From assembly GCA_037074705.1 (NCBI GenBank), contig CM073590.1, positions 92,992,947 through 93,056,946 on the forward strand: 64,000 nt of DNA, given 5' to 3'. Positions 1 through 12,479 of the stretch are shown here, piece by piece. The notes beneath the pieces were generated by a model. The model made no database searches. It had not been told where the DNA came from and was given only the letters and a program-made list of their open reading frames with translations. Origin of the DNA: Zhengitettix transpicula. Taxonomy: Eukaryota > Arthropoda > Insecta > Orthoptera > Tetrigidae. Made by a program: the position numbers and the translations under genes. Each line of letters begins with the position of its first letter. Position 1 is the stretch's first letter.

Positions 1-380
1 GATTGGTTTCGGTCTGCCTGTTTATCGCTGTAGCGAATTCAAGCTGCATGACAATGGTGCCAATAAATACGACTTTCCCCATTAAGCGTCGGATGTCAGG
101 ATGGAATCTTTAATTTTATGGCGTTTATATAGACAGAGATATAAAATAAGAAAAAAATTTGAGGAACGTTAACAATAATCATTTCAATTGAATTATATAA
201 ATCTGGCATTTGGAAATATATTTGTACAGGACTTCAGTCAATATTACTCAATACTATTATTAATAGAATTTTATCCTTTATAAAAATAGCTAATATAAAT
301 GGATTTCATAAATGCCGTTAAGAATATATAATTATATTATATGATATTATTAAAGATAAAATTACATCGTAATTTACATT
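1..380. other. AT-rich noncoding sequence
   Basis: I see no open reading frame, RNA gene or recognisable repeat here. The sequence is AT-rich with short poly-A and poly-T runs, typical of intergenic or intronic insect DNA. Confidence 0.5.
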
Positions 381-575
381 GCCGACCTCCTGTGGTGTAG
401 GGGTCAGCGTGACTGCCACGCATCACAGAAGTCCCGGGTACGAATCCCGGCGAGAGCATGGATATTTCTGTGCGTGAGAGAAAACTCTCGTCAAATCAGG
501 TCCCCGACAAAGCAAAATGAATTCCCTTAATTATTCGCTAATAACCTGAACTGTTGATGCGACTCTAAATAAATC
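381..575 (+). repeat. tRNA-derived SINE
   Basis: The first 75 bases resemble a tRNA gene body. An A-box-like TGGTGTAGGGG lies near 392 and a B-box-like GGTACGAATCC at 437-447. The B box sits in a T-arm-like stem (CCGGG/CCCGG). A non-tRNA tail follows and fades into a TAAATAAATC-type AT-rich end near 575. These are the RNA polymerase III internal promoter elements of tRNA-derived SINEs. I do not call it a functional tRNA because the acceptor stem does not close cleanly. The 3' boundary is approximate. Confidence 0.7.
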
Positions 576-3099
576 AATATAAATAAATTTAGATATAGAA
601 ATAAAGTAGAACACAAAAATATGTGTTTAGTTTTTTTTCAAAAATCTAACTCACAAGTATAAGCTAATAAATTAATATGTAGACATTTTGATTAATTCAG
701 AAACTCTACTAAGATAAAATAATGTTTTCGTAACATTTGCTTTAGAATGAATCTAAACCTTTTATTCCACTCCACAACTTTCCTATTACATATTTGGACA
801 TTCCTAAAATCATTATTATATTTCTAAAACCTACTGTACTTTATTAAATCTATTTATCAATATTTCAGTCTTTTATTATTCTTTGTTACCAGGACAATCA
901 ATAGAATCCCTAATCCACTGTTCAGAAACGAGTATTTTCCCACATCCGTGCGCGTTTTCTTTGTTTAATTTTAAGAGTGGTGATACTTTTACGAACATAA
1001 TTTCGTTTTATATGCCGTTTATTGGTTTTGCTATTATTTTCTTAGTGACACGAACCCATTTACAAATACCATGTTACTACGAATGTAGACGTCAGATATC
1101 ATCGGTTAACTCATCCCGCGCATTCAGGAAGTAATCTTTATTTACGAACATTGAGCCCTCAAGAAATACATGCGTTAGAAATTCTAATTTGCAAATTTCT
1201 CGATACCGAGCTTCACAATAACAGCATCATAAGAGCCAAATAGAGAGAAGTAAATGCGACCGTCTTACGTCGCGACCCAGGCAAGAAGCTCAGTGTGAGT
1301 GTGCAAAAATAACATGCAAATTGGACTCGAATTTAAATGCAAAATATGTGCCCCTGGAGGAATAGCAACTTTAATTTCTGCGCCACTAAATGTTCCGCGT
1401 TCGGTCGGGGGGCTTTCTGTCTCCTCTCAGTGCATTTCCATTCAAATTCTAGCCCAGCTCCACCCCCACCTGGCGACGTAACCTCCTCTGACTCTTCTCT
1501 TCCTAATACAATATGCTTCCCTTCTACTTACTCGTCACGCGCAGGTAGAGGAGCGGGGAAACTAAATTTCGACGTCAGTCTCAATTTAACTCCGCATTAC
1601 GCAGTTATTTTCACCCGAAAAAGGAAGACGCATAGACGAGAGGAATGTGGAAATTTCTGTTAGTCCAATACAATGTTATTTGTAACCATTTAGAAAGCTA
1701 CCTTGTGCGGTAGAATATTATATTCCACTGCCTGGTATTTCGTTACTATTATGAGGCACGCGCAACAATGCGTAGCGTACAGTCGTACACTGCGAGACTC
1801 GGAAATAAGGATGGGCCCCCATTAGGCGCCGTCGTGCTCCATTCATCAAGGACCGCGTGTGCGCGGAACGAAATAAGCAGTAAAGGGAAGGAAAAACGAG
1901 AGCAGGCTGGTACACAGTAATTACCGAGGCCCTTCTCACGATGTATCGCTGGCAGGCACGTGCTCGCGGATCAATTCGCGTGCGCTGCTTTCAATTACGA
2001 CCGAGGTCCTCGACCGCCACAAGGACACTCGACCAGACTACTGTGAAATATTACCCCCTTTCAAGTTTACCAACGTCGGTGTCAAAAAAGCTCTAACAAT
2101 GTCTTTTAAAGCAGTTTCCCGTTTAAAAATATTATTATCACATATTACACAGTGATTATAAATGAGTAATATAACGCTGTAAATAGCAAAAGGTCACGGA
2201 TTTGTTTACAGTTGTGCCAACACTAAACCATTGTACAGCACTTAATGCCTTTCAGCTAGGTAATTTATAATATTCACTAGTTATGAGATTTTTCATTCAC
2301 ACATTAAAGGGCCCCCTATTTCAAGAAGTCATTTTTATATAATTTATTTTATGCTATTACTATTTGACGCCAACTGCATTGTTGTAAACTTAACTAAATT
2401 TACACATTGTACCAACATTACATAAAATTCAACTGAGTCCTAAATACTAACCGTACACTTAAAACATATGTTCCAGAATCAAGCATAGTTGGGTTGAGAC
2501 ATCCCTTGCATGCAGTTAAGGGAAGGGACTAAAATTGCGATGCATCTAAAAAATGGAATACCACCTTATTCATCTTCGAATAAAATGGTTATGGACTTCG
2601 CTGAGGGTAATACTGTTATTCTCGACGTAATTAATGTTTTAACATATTTAAAACAGATGGGAGGTGGATGCGTACAGCATTTTATATATATGGAATTACT
2701 GTGTATTATTTTAATATTTTTAAAGGTACATTTTAAGTCCAAAATTTTTTATTTCGGTTGCCGTAACTAAACGCAGCGACTGCCAAAACTGTGGATTCAA
2801 CACCAAGCTTGCTAGTTATTGAAATTTTTGTCACCTCCTTTCAGCCCTGTACGCTTTCCTTTAGGGGATGAAAGTCGACACTGAAAGAACAGTGGCATTA
2901 TGAATCGGTGCGATACCGAAATTTTTTTATTTGGTTCCAATATATGCAGTTATCGCATATGATATTTTGAAAATGCAACCCTCTTCATTCCGCAGGGTTG
3001 TTCCTGGATCTTAAGTGATACATTGTTCCACGGATTAATGAGTAACTTTACAAAGTGTTCTGCAATATTAATATAATGCTTTATTTCGTAAAAACTCTC
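576..3099. other. Noncoding stretch without a supportable gene
   Basis: The only open frames are short, without family resemblance, and overlap one another on both strands. The part from about 1240 to 2050 is less AT-rich and contains CpGs and pyrimidine-rich runs. It could be a buried exon, a regulatory block or an old repeat, and I cannot tell which. The rest is AT-rich with no visible repeat structure. Confidence 0.4.
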
Positions 3100-3302
3100 T
3101 TTCGGGAAAATGACCCACTGGGAAAATGATCTTTCGGGAAAACGTCAATCGTTATAATGTACTGTCGGTCAAAAGACTATCGGGATTTTGTCCAGTCGGG
3201 AAAACGTCGATCGGGATTTTGTCCTGTCGGGCAAATACCATTAGGGATATTGATGTCGGGAAAACATGCATCGGGCAAGTCTGTGTCGGGATTTTGTACT
3301 AG
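3100..3302. repeat. Cryptic tandem repeat of CGGGAAAA / CGGGATTTTG words
   Basis: About eight phrases of 15-30 bases alternate between TCGGGAAAACGTC-like and TCGGGATTTTGTCC-like forms, with spelling variants such as CGGGCAAA. The spacing is irregular, so this is a degenerate or cryptic satellite and not a clean tandem array. It stands out from its AT-rich surroundings and has no coding potential. Confidence 0.65.
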
Positions 3303-3934
3303 TTAACCCAAAGAAAAGTATTGAAATTTTTACGATCTGCCAGAGCTATGGGATTCATTCTCAGAATATTTGTCAGTCAAATATAAACAGAACTTTTAGT
3401 TATGAAACACACGCAATTAACCATATAGATTTGTCAGAAATATAAATACAAAACTTTTACTTTGTCGTACGGATTGTCGGCAATACAGCTTCTTTACCTT
3501 CAGTTAGGTCCCGGACTAGCGTATAAATTGTCAGGTCACAAATTTCCCTATACGACAGCAAGGCTAGTAACAATATACATCCATAATCAACTCCACGGCT
3601 CACATCCATGTGGCTGGTGGATGGATGTAGAATATTCTATTGTGTTCCGTTGCCTCGTCAAGCCATCAATACAGGTCGTTGGTCTTTTTTTCCTTTGACA
3701 ATTACACCATAATTACTTTTGGTTCATTACAAATCTGTAACATAAATTGCAAAGTTGATGTATAAAGGTGGCTAATTACTTAGTCGTTTTAAAAAGATAC
3801 GATTCGCAGAGGTCCACTGCCCTACAGTTGTATTGGGAGAATTTCGGAGCTCACTTTAATTCGAACCTTTGTTATCACTACTTGGTAGTGTAACAACAAT
3901 TCTGAACACATTGACGTAAGGAAACATATTGTGT
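3303..3934. other. Noncoding stretch
   Basis: It contains one 78-codon open frame (3462-3698) with no recognisable domain and no coding-like bias, which I treat as chance. No repeat was recognised. Confidence 0.4.
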
Positions 3935-4195
3935 TCAGTTCAGGGTATGTTGTACGTCAATACGGAAAAGTAAGTGATGATAAGTACAGGGTGTTATAAA
4001 AAGGCCTTGTCGTTGTCTGTATATTCAGTTGGTAATGAAAGTTTTAAAGAACGAAAGTAACGTGGCTTCAGTTTCTCTCAGAGCGAAAACATTCCTCCGT
4101 GACGACAATACTCCCCTCAAGTATCTCCCTTCTCCTACTGCGCATTTCGAACACCTTGTCTCACGAGCTATACGCATCACTTTAACCTAGAGTTA
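3935..4195. repeat. Dispersed repeat family C, copy 1
   Basis: This block shares words with 21312-21560: a TATGTTGTACGTCAA phrase at the start, then AATACTCCCCTC followed closely by TTCTCCTACTGCGCAT at the end. Order and spacing agree in the two places, so they are diverged copies of one dispersed element. It also holds a TACAGGGTGTTATAAAA phrase. No terminal repeats or coding capacity are visible, so the class is unknown. Confidence 0.55.
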
Positions 4196-6244
4196 TTTCG
4201 GTCTTACCACTTGAATATAATTTTTTTGGGAATAAATTGGAAAGAACGCATTTGGATTCAATAATTGTTTTATTGTTCGATTTATGGAAATCTATAATAA
4301 TTATTGGCCAGTACTGGCAAAATAGTATATCTAATTATGTCAAACAATAAGCTCATTATTTCGCACGAGTGCCCGTTTAAAATTCATTACTGCAATGTAA
4401 CAGCTTTTGACTAGGCCTATACGTGATTCCACAGTTTACATTATTTTTAAAAAAATTGTATTGGAATAAAATCCGAACATGTGCATCAAACTTAAAATTT
4501 ATTTATTTACGATTATAATTAATGCTGGATCATTTATGCATCTTTTTAATTTAAATGAAAGTTACTTATTGTTTTATATTGCTAACTTTAATATTTAATT
4601 TATATAAATTTGATTATTTTTATATTTAGCTGGATGTTCGATAGATTATGTATACATCATAATAATGTGGTTATTTTAATTTTTAGTTTCCAGGTATCCT
4701 AATTATTATTATTATCTGGAGAGGTCCGAATCTAATGGACGATGCATCGTAATTTATGCAAAAAATTATGATGAAATTATAATCCTATTAAACATTATTA
4801 TATAATTTTTCTTACTTATCTGTCCAAAAATTAATAGATTATATTTATGAAAGGCCAGTTCGTAATTAAATATCATTGGGCGCCCTTAAAAGTGACGATT
4901 AATAATGAGAATTTATTTTTGCAATTTACGGGTCTCGCTGGTTTATTATCAGAGCTTTTAATTTTGTTTCTCTTCAAATCTTTGTCCCCTCAAGAAGATA
5001 GGATTTGATTGGTGGTTGATTCATTGGTGAATTTTTTTCATTTCAGCATTTATGCACTTAAGCAAAAAAAAGTTTTGTTACCATTCGAGTCGAATCAAAC
5101 TCATTGTTTCAAGAGAAAAAAATGAGTAACTTATATTAAAGGATTTAGAAATTTCTAACTGAGAATAACAGCCACGTCCAACCTGAGTTTGTGTGAATGA
5201 TTTACTGGTTGGTTTTTATATCCTGTTCTTTTGTACCTAACATTTTTCTGAGGTTGTGTATTAGACCATAATACGACATACGTTATTATACTTAACTACC
5301 TTGAAACACTATTTTGGCGACGGACGGTCAAATATATGAGATGGTACAATTCGATAGGTCCGTGAACTACATTTCAACGTTTACATCCGCGAAAATTATA
5401 GAATCTAAGACATGAGTTATAAATACTATACATCGATATTAGATTTTTTAAAAATAAAGTTTTGTTTTTAGTTACAGTTTTTACGCCTTCAATTCATGTT
5501 TAATCTCCTGACTTTTGAAATTTGGCGAAAACAACTTCGTTTGTTGTCCATATTGCTTTAGCATATCCTCAAACCAAAGTCGGTTTTCTTTAACATTCTA
5601 CTGATATTTTAGTTTCAATTACGCAGATCATATTTATTTATATTTTTGCAGATTATTTTTCATATATGGCTGAACCAACCTTATGACCTTAAATAGGTAA
5701 ATATTCTTAAATCGCGTTAAAATAATTACTGTCCTGCGGTCAGAAAAAACAATCTTCAAGTTTGGGTATTGTGAACGATAACTTTAGGATTAATGTATTT
5801 AGCTGTTGGGTGTACGTTATTGAAATATATGCAGACGTCATTACAATTGTATGTAATGAATATAGGTTTGTAATAATCAAAGAACAATAAGAAAATTTGA
5901 TGAACAGTAAATGTAAATCAGGTACAAGCAAGAGATTAGCATTTCAAATGATTTTGTGTTGGAGAGCAGAACAGTGCTTCATATCTGTAATGCTAGGCGC
6001 ATAAATAGACCGCTTCTGAGGAGCCGAGCAAGTAGTGTATCAGAGTCAAAAAAAAAACTATAAACCTTTCCTAAATAGTAACTATGTCCCGTCGTGATAA
6101 AAGTATGCAGTATAGACAAAATTAATGGGTTTAGAACCAAGGAGGAAGTTAGCCTTTCCGATTTAAACTCATCTCCTTTAACCTAATTTCTTGAGTGATA
6201 GACTAAAGGGTTTATCTGCTCTAATGTCTCTCCCCATTAATAGC
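4196..6244. other. AT-rich noncoding sequence
   Basis: Long AT-rich sequence with no open frame above about 65 codons, no tRNA-like or ribosomal sequence, and no repeat shared with the rest of the window that I could detect. Confidence 0.45.
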
Positions 6245-6680
6245 TTGGACAAGGGATTATGTGAGGGTAGACCAAGATAGCTAAGGGATGAGTAGGGCCT
6301 CCGGGCTGTAGTATAAGGATCCTACCAGAACTTCGCCTAAATGTGATGGAGGGAAAATCCTAGAGCAACCAGCATCAGGTAGGTCGGGAGTTGGCTTGTT
6401 GTGGGGACACAGCATTCCCAACTGCATGCTTCGACTGGATTTGGGGAAGAACAGGCCGATCAATAGGATCAGCGAACAATTCTTACTCCGTATAGAGAGT
6501 TCTCGGGTTTCACTCGGGAGCCAACAGCGATTAAACCGCGACGTTTCGACGACCGAAGTTCCGGGACTAATACACCGGAAAAATATTCGATCTTTAATTC
6601 TTAGCCTTATGCCAAATGTCTGTACCTCGGAACATACACTTCTCAAATCCGGACTAGGTGTCACGGCTTATCGGAACATT
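6245..6680 (-). repeat. Family A retroposon, diverged and interrupted copy
   Basis: It shares ordered phrases with the better copies at 14, 20, 35 and 50 kb: TAGGGCCTCCGGGCT, AAGGATCCTACC, CATCAGGTAGGTCGGG and GGGGACACAGCATTCCC. After about 6510 the match is broken by roughly 100 unrelated bases, then resumes with CTCGGAACATACACTTCTCAAA. It is the most decayed copy in the window. The strand is given so that the poly-A side of the family is the 3' end. Confidence 0.65.
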
Positions 6681-7066
6681 ATTTTAAATTATTTAAAAAT
6701 TCTTAAGCAACCTATAACATCATTCTAACGAGCTAATTATGAATCTACTAGACAGAAATACAAACATCTAATAGTTGCATAGATTTTCAACGCTAGAATT
6801 ACCTCATATATTTGACTAATAAAATGAATATTAGTACAACAAACGTAGTAAAAGTAACTCCTGAATTTTCTACCTCATGTCATTGATACAATTGCACCAT
6901 TGTATAATATCTAATATTTGCTTATTTTTATTAGCAGATTGAAAATAATTAAATAAAAATATTTTTTAAAATACCTTCATCATGGCCGGTAAGAGGAAAA
7001 TTCCAAGCAGAACTAGAGTAGCAGGCTAGTTACATAATAACAATTATAAGTTGCACATAAAATTTA
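6681..7066. other. AT-rich spacer
   Basis: No feature seen. It separates two oppositely oriented family A copies. Confidence 0.5.
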
Positions 7067-7494
7067 GGCTCCCATATGCCGAGGCACCACGGCCTGTTTT
7101 GAGAGGTGTATGATCCAGAGCCGCAGACTTTGGGCATACGGTAAGAGTTGTCCACTATTCCTTTTGGAATAGTCGGCCAGTTGCGTCCTAAAGCTGGTCA
7201 AGGCACGGCAAGGTAAAATCTGTGACCCCACAGCAAACCCCTCTCCCGCCATCGGAAGGGCGAGGGACAAGTACCAAATGCCCGAACTACCTGATGCAGG
7301 TTTTTCTAGGGTTTTCCCTGCATCACTTTGAGGCGAATTGCCGGGTAGGATCCTTAAACCATAGCTCGAGGTCCCTAGTTAACCCTTGCTCTACCTTTCC
7401 GCATCCACCCTTTCACTCCTTTTCCTATACTATAAGAGGGGAGTTGCCACTATGTGGATTACCCTACACATAGCCTGTCTACACCTTAAAAAAA
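7067..7494 (+). repeat. Family A retroposon with 3' poly-A
   Basis: Near full-length copy in the sense orientation, ending in TACACCTTAAAAAAA. It contains the family hairpin CTATTCCTTTTGGAATAG near 7156-7173, then TCCCGCCATCGGAAGGG, CCTGATGCAGGTTTTTCTAG and GGCGAATTGCCGGGTAGGAT. The terminal poly-A with unmatched 5' ends among copies suggests spread by retroposition. No RNA polymerase III promoter is evident, so it may instead be the 3' untranslated tail of a larger LINE. Confidence 0.75.
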
Positions 7495-9236
7495 TCTGGA
7501 ACCCAAATTTCCCTGCCCAACTTAACTAAAAGTACTGTTTAGTAATAATAATAATAAATTTTTAACTTTACTTAGGCTATAATATATAAACAGTATTCGA
7601 ACAAATACGCATCAGGTAAAAAATAAATACTTAGAGAATTAACTATCATAAAATATGGAATTATAAATCACACGGGAATAGACACAACCCCTGACACGCA
7701 CCCTAGGAAAAAGCAAAAACATAAACGGCGGGCAAGCTACATCACGAAAGTGTACGATGAGGAATCTGCTCTTTCGTATATACTCCAGGCCGTGAATGAA
7801 ACGAAACAAGAGCAGAAAAGAGTAAACAACTTAAAAAATGAGTATTCTAAAGAGCAAACTATTCAACACTTTTTTAGAATAAATAAAAAATGATTAATTA
7901 TTAGGGAAACGATCGAGAAACTCAGTAAAACTCGCCATTTAGGAGAAATTTTTACACTGATTCCCAAACCTCTTGTAGTTATTATTGGCCTTTGCCTTCG
8001 GAGCAAGAATATTGTATAAAAATATCCCTGATTGGTGAATTCTTCTCTGGTAGAGAGCAAGGCGATACATGTCCGATCTTAGAGCTGAGCGATTTTTAGT
8101 TTCATAATCGTGAGACTAGCTATTTGTTGCTAACAGATACATGTTCGGCTTTATGAACTATAAAATTTCTTGAATAAACACTGTGGTCAGAGTATTAAAA
8201 AAAGGTTTCCAAATATATTTATAATCCTTAATCAAGGTGGCATAAATAATATATTGCATTTGCAGATAATGTAGTACTTAACAGCTGAAAATAGAATCAC
8301 TGACATAACACAATATGGTTTGTTGGTCGAGACGGCAGCAAGTGTGGTAGAAGGTTCCGAATTGCGTCTGCGTGTGTTGAAGGCAGGGCACTGTGGCATA
8401 GTAATAAAATAAACTCTCCCTCTAGCGTTCACCCGTCCTCAGAGTTCCTAACTGCTTCACTCTTGACCAAAAAAGCATTCTTATTTACACGTCGTAAGAA
8501 AAATTTAAAGTATCATTTGAAGTTCTAATTTCAAACTGAAGTTGAAGTATACATGCTAGTGAACATAGGAACTGTAGAAGTGCAAGTGCATCAACTGCCT
8601 CAGCGTTTGCTATTTTAATAATTACGATACCACATATACCGTGGACGCTCATTTCAATTTCGTGTTTCATGGTAAAACGCGATGGATTAAACATTTTGTC
8701 CATGAAATCTTTCTAGACAATCAGGAAATAATTATTTTAAATGCAAATTGTGGGATTGAAATTGTATAGAGGCACCTTTGGCCGCCATAATAACAGATGA
8801 TTAGAGGCTGTCGCGGATATCATTCCTCGAAGAAAATTGCTAGTACCAATCACGGCTGTCACCTGCTTTGCAACGTAAACCACGTTACCCTCTCATAGTT
8901 CGAGAACATCACGCGGTCACACCGTTAGGGTAGAAAGTGAACCTGCTAAGTTCAGTGTTTATTACTAAAACTGTGGATTCAAGATTTAATGTTTGAATAA
9001 ATAATTAATGAGAGTACATAGTCATAAGGATTATCATTAAAAGGTCTTTATTTAAAATCAATAGAATAATTAAAATTTGTAATAATTATATTTCAACCAA
9101 TTAATTTTTATTTTAATTAAATCCGTAAAAATAATTTGCATCAAGGATAAACGAAAGATCTAACTACATTAAATATTACAATTATTCAATATATATATAT
9201 ATATATAGACTAAATTAATTAATGATATAAATACCA
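7495..9236. other. AT-rich noncoding sequence with an (AT)n run
   Basis: No gene is supportable. A short (AT)n microsatellite lies at 9189-9207. Small open frames at 7863-8060, 8232-8432 and 8485-8703 on the minus strand lack any recognisable domain. Confidence 0.45.
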
Positions 9237-9358
9237 CCAACGTTTCGGGGATCCTTGTGCCTTTCGTCAGGCTATTGAAAAAAACACGAGAGCCGGGAGC
9301 GACACAATCGCTTTTTTAACCGGTGCCAAACTCACCTGACGAAAGGCACAAGAATCTC
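9237..9358. repeat. Inverted repeat with hammerhead-core-like words
   Basis: The arms GATCCTTGTGCCTTTCGTCAGG (about 9250-9272) and its reverse complement CCTGACGAAAGGCACAAG... (9335-9358) can fold over a 62-base loop. Read on the minus strand, the left arm carries CTGACGA followed 16 bases later by CGAAACG. This is the spacing of conserved hammerhead ribozyme core words, but I could not draw a convincing stem II or stem III. The class is uncertain: it may be the footprint of a Penelope-like element or a small foldback element. Confidence 0.5.
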
Positions 9359-9640
9359 AGACACGTTGTGTGATGTTTATACCATCTCTTAATTTTGTCT
9401 GCTTTTACAAATAATACAATTATTATATTTTATACAGGTTTATTATATTCTTATTTCAATAATTGTAAATCATACAAATCATTAAAGTTTATCTTGCTAA
9501 GTAAAAAGTAAAAAAAAAGGAATTTGTAAATAATTAAACGTCAGATCTTGATCATCATAAAGTGTGCTTGTCTTGTGAATTTTTAATGGTTATTTTATTT
9601 TGCGACAGGCCCACCTCTTTCCTCTAATAAATAAAATATA
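9359..9640. other. AT-rich noncoding sequence
   Basis: Nothing recognisable. Confidence 0.4.
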
Positions 9641-10130
9641 GTGTTTATTTGAGTGAGTTTGTGTGTATGTATGTTCCGCATTCATGAGATAGTTACCGAT
9701 GGAACAAATTTGACCACATATTCTTTGCGAACCGGAAACAAACACCGTGGGAATAAGACATGACTACCACCCCGAGGGGTGGAGGGGGACGGGAAGGGAA
9801 ATTTCAAACATCCTAAAACAGATTTTTTTTGCGTCGGATTAATATTTTTTGGGGTCATTGAAAATAATAGTGTTTCTTTCAATGTTTACTGAGTATAATT
9901 TCAACCCCGTACAGTATGGGAAGGGAACATCCTTATCGGTGGGGTGGGAGGGGCGTTACATAAAAATAACGTGAAAACAGCCGAGATTGAAGTCGAATCC
10001 GGGGATATGGATGTCGCTGAGTTTAATTATGATAACCCGAGAAACCCCGTACACCCAGTTAGTCCCATACGAATTTCGCTCGACCCACGGAGAGCTGTAA
10101 AATGCGCACCTAGGCCCGTAATATTAAGAA
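9641..10130. repeat. Dispersed repeat family B, copy 1
   Basis: It shares several ordered phrases with 16190-17175: an ATAATTTCAACCCC(G/C)(T/A)ACAG(T/C)ATGGGAAGG block, a GGGGTGGGAGGGGCGTTA block and AACA(G/A)CCGAGAT followed by a GTCGAATCCGGGG phrase. The purine-rich GGGGTGGAGGGGGACGGG run is characteristic. No intact coding frame or terminal repeat is visible. It resembles a piece of a longer transposable element, class undetermined. Confidence 0.6.
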
Positions 10131-12479
10131 ACACGTGGAAGGTGACGTTATATATGTTCACAAGCATATATATTGTAATGCAGAACTTTGAGCAACGTTT
10201 ATTCAACCCGTACGAATGCTGAACTGGACAAACAACTCACGAAGTTATAAATTCAGATCGGCGCAATTCGTTTTCGTAACGATTACATGGAGAAGACGCC
10301 GTACTAAATGTTCAGAGAGTGGAAGATATTTTTATCTGGGGTTGGCGAAGAAGGTATTGCTCTCTTTAGATGACACCAAAATAATGAACGTGTTGAAATT
10401 GGCATGATAAAACAACTCCAGTCTATCGTGTTTTGATGTTTTGAACCCCTGAATGGTCGAAAAAACTAATAGTTGGATACAGTCACGAAAATTTTTTGTT
10501 ACGTCGTACGTGAGCCTTGGGTCATTATTGTGTTAGTCCAAGAACCGACTGACCTAAGGGATATTTGCCTCATAATTCGGCCAGGTGACTTTGACGCCTG
10601 GGGCAAAATCCAGAAAGGCTTTATCATCCGCTCAATATTCTCACCAAATCTGCAGCTCAATGCCCGCAGGCATTAATTCTATAACTTAGCTAAGGTCATT
10701 AAGAATGGTCTTTACCGGAAACAAACGCTAGAAATTAGGGAGATTAACTGTAGGCCTATGTCTTTAAAACAATGTTTGTAATTTTGAAGTAAACCACCAA
10801 ATAACCACGAGAACTTGGTTTATTTTGATAATTTTAACAAAATATTCATTTGTATGTAAATAATTTACGAATAAAATCGTTTTGTTTTATAAATTTCATT
10901 TAATATTTTAGCGGTAAAATTATTCGAGCGTGAATCATTGGATTTTTAATGTTTTTAAATATTTTCTTACCTCTATTAATTTCAGATTTAATTTACATTG
11001 CATTTAATACATTTTAAGATTACTTATGACAACAGAGAGATTTATTTGCATTTTTCGAATTGAACGTGACTTATTGAATCCTAGTATAATTTTAATTCAA
11101 TTCTGGGAGTAAACAGTTACTGGTGGCGAAAGCACAGTGATACAGAGAGTGCCGGAATGGCAGAGAAAAGCCATGGGGAATGTTCTTGAATTGGCGGTCA
11201 CAAGAGAAATTTCCGTGAGTAGTGTGTTGGAGCGTGGTGGCGTGCGTCGGGCACGCATGTTTGGCAGTTGTTAATTAATCTAGAGCACGTGGTTTTTTCC
11301 GACGGTGTGGTAGCCCGTGTAAGGCTACGCTGTTTTAGGTGCACTGCATTCGAGACTGAAATAAAATCTATGTGCAGTCTAGGGTAGACTGAGAAAAGTG
11401 CTTTCAGATAAATCCATAGAATGACAGTCTCTGGTTGAAACCTGACACGAGCCATGCTGGACCTGATACCAACGTAGGGTAGGATTTTGAGCTGACTATT
11501 TTATTCCTGTGTGATAGAATGTAAACACAGCCGTCGTAAGTACGGTATTGTAAATTTACGAGTTCAAATCTGTCATAATTGCATTATTTTTCATGATGAT
11601 TAATGGGTTATTTCAAGAAATATTAAATGTTTTCGTGTTACTCAGTAAAGCTCTGTTTATTTTTTGTTAAACTATAATTTATAAATGTCATTATGTTTTT
11701 TTTAAGTTTCAGTATTCGTAAATTGCAGAAAAACGTGTGGTGCTTTGAAATGTTGAAAAGCATTGTAATAAAATCTGGTTATTTTCTTGTTTTATTACTT
11801 GGAGTATTTTGATTATCAATACTTTTATCACATATGATTAAATACAAATGTCATTTTTCTAATGAAGAGTAAATTGATTGATTTTAGTTAATATTTTTAC
11901 TTTCATGAACGATTACCTTTCATGATAAACTTATATTTGGGAATTTTAGGTGATGGGCATATACTTCAATTTCCTTGGATAAAATATTACTTAATAAATT
12001 AATGAAAATTGTGCATGATTTTACAGTTAAATAACTTGATTTCATTACATTAATCATCTCTATTACGATTCATAAATATAGGTTGATCCGTCGACAGTAT
12101 TTTATTTGACGATACTACCTTGTTCTTTCAAATTCTGCTGTTAGTTTGGGGAATTATTCACGTTTTTGCATAATAACGTATTTATGTGTTGTATCTTTTA
12201 AATGAGGATAACATTTCTAAACGTATGATATAACTTTTTATTACTTACTTGGCGTTGACTATAGGTTGAAATTTGAATCAGTGTTTCAAAACCGTGAGTA
12301 ACAACTAGAAACGTAGGTGCAATTGTTCACTGGTAACTCCTACCACGGAAAAATAGTTTCATGGCTCTTGGCGCCACTCTGACGGAGGTTTCTCTCTGAA
12401 TTTCTATTGTCTGGACGCAATCACCAGTTGGCTGGTCATCCGAAAGACTTTGACAACCTGTTGAACTTCTCAAATATAA
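10131..12479. other. Noncoding stretch; higher-complexity block at 11.1-11.5 kb
   Basis: Mostly AT-rich. Between about 11100 and 11480 the sequence becomes more GC-balanced and contains CpGs, but the open frames there (minus strand, 11198-11455) show no domain. I cannot decide between an untranslated exon, a regulatory block and an old repeat. Confidence 0.35.

Noticed and set aside
381..455. Possible functional tRNA gene
   Set aside because: A and B boxes are present but the acceptor stem does not close and a SINE-type tail follows.
3100..3302. CRISPR-like array
   Set aside because: The words are degenerate, unevenly spaced and without spacer structure, and the window is eukaryotic.
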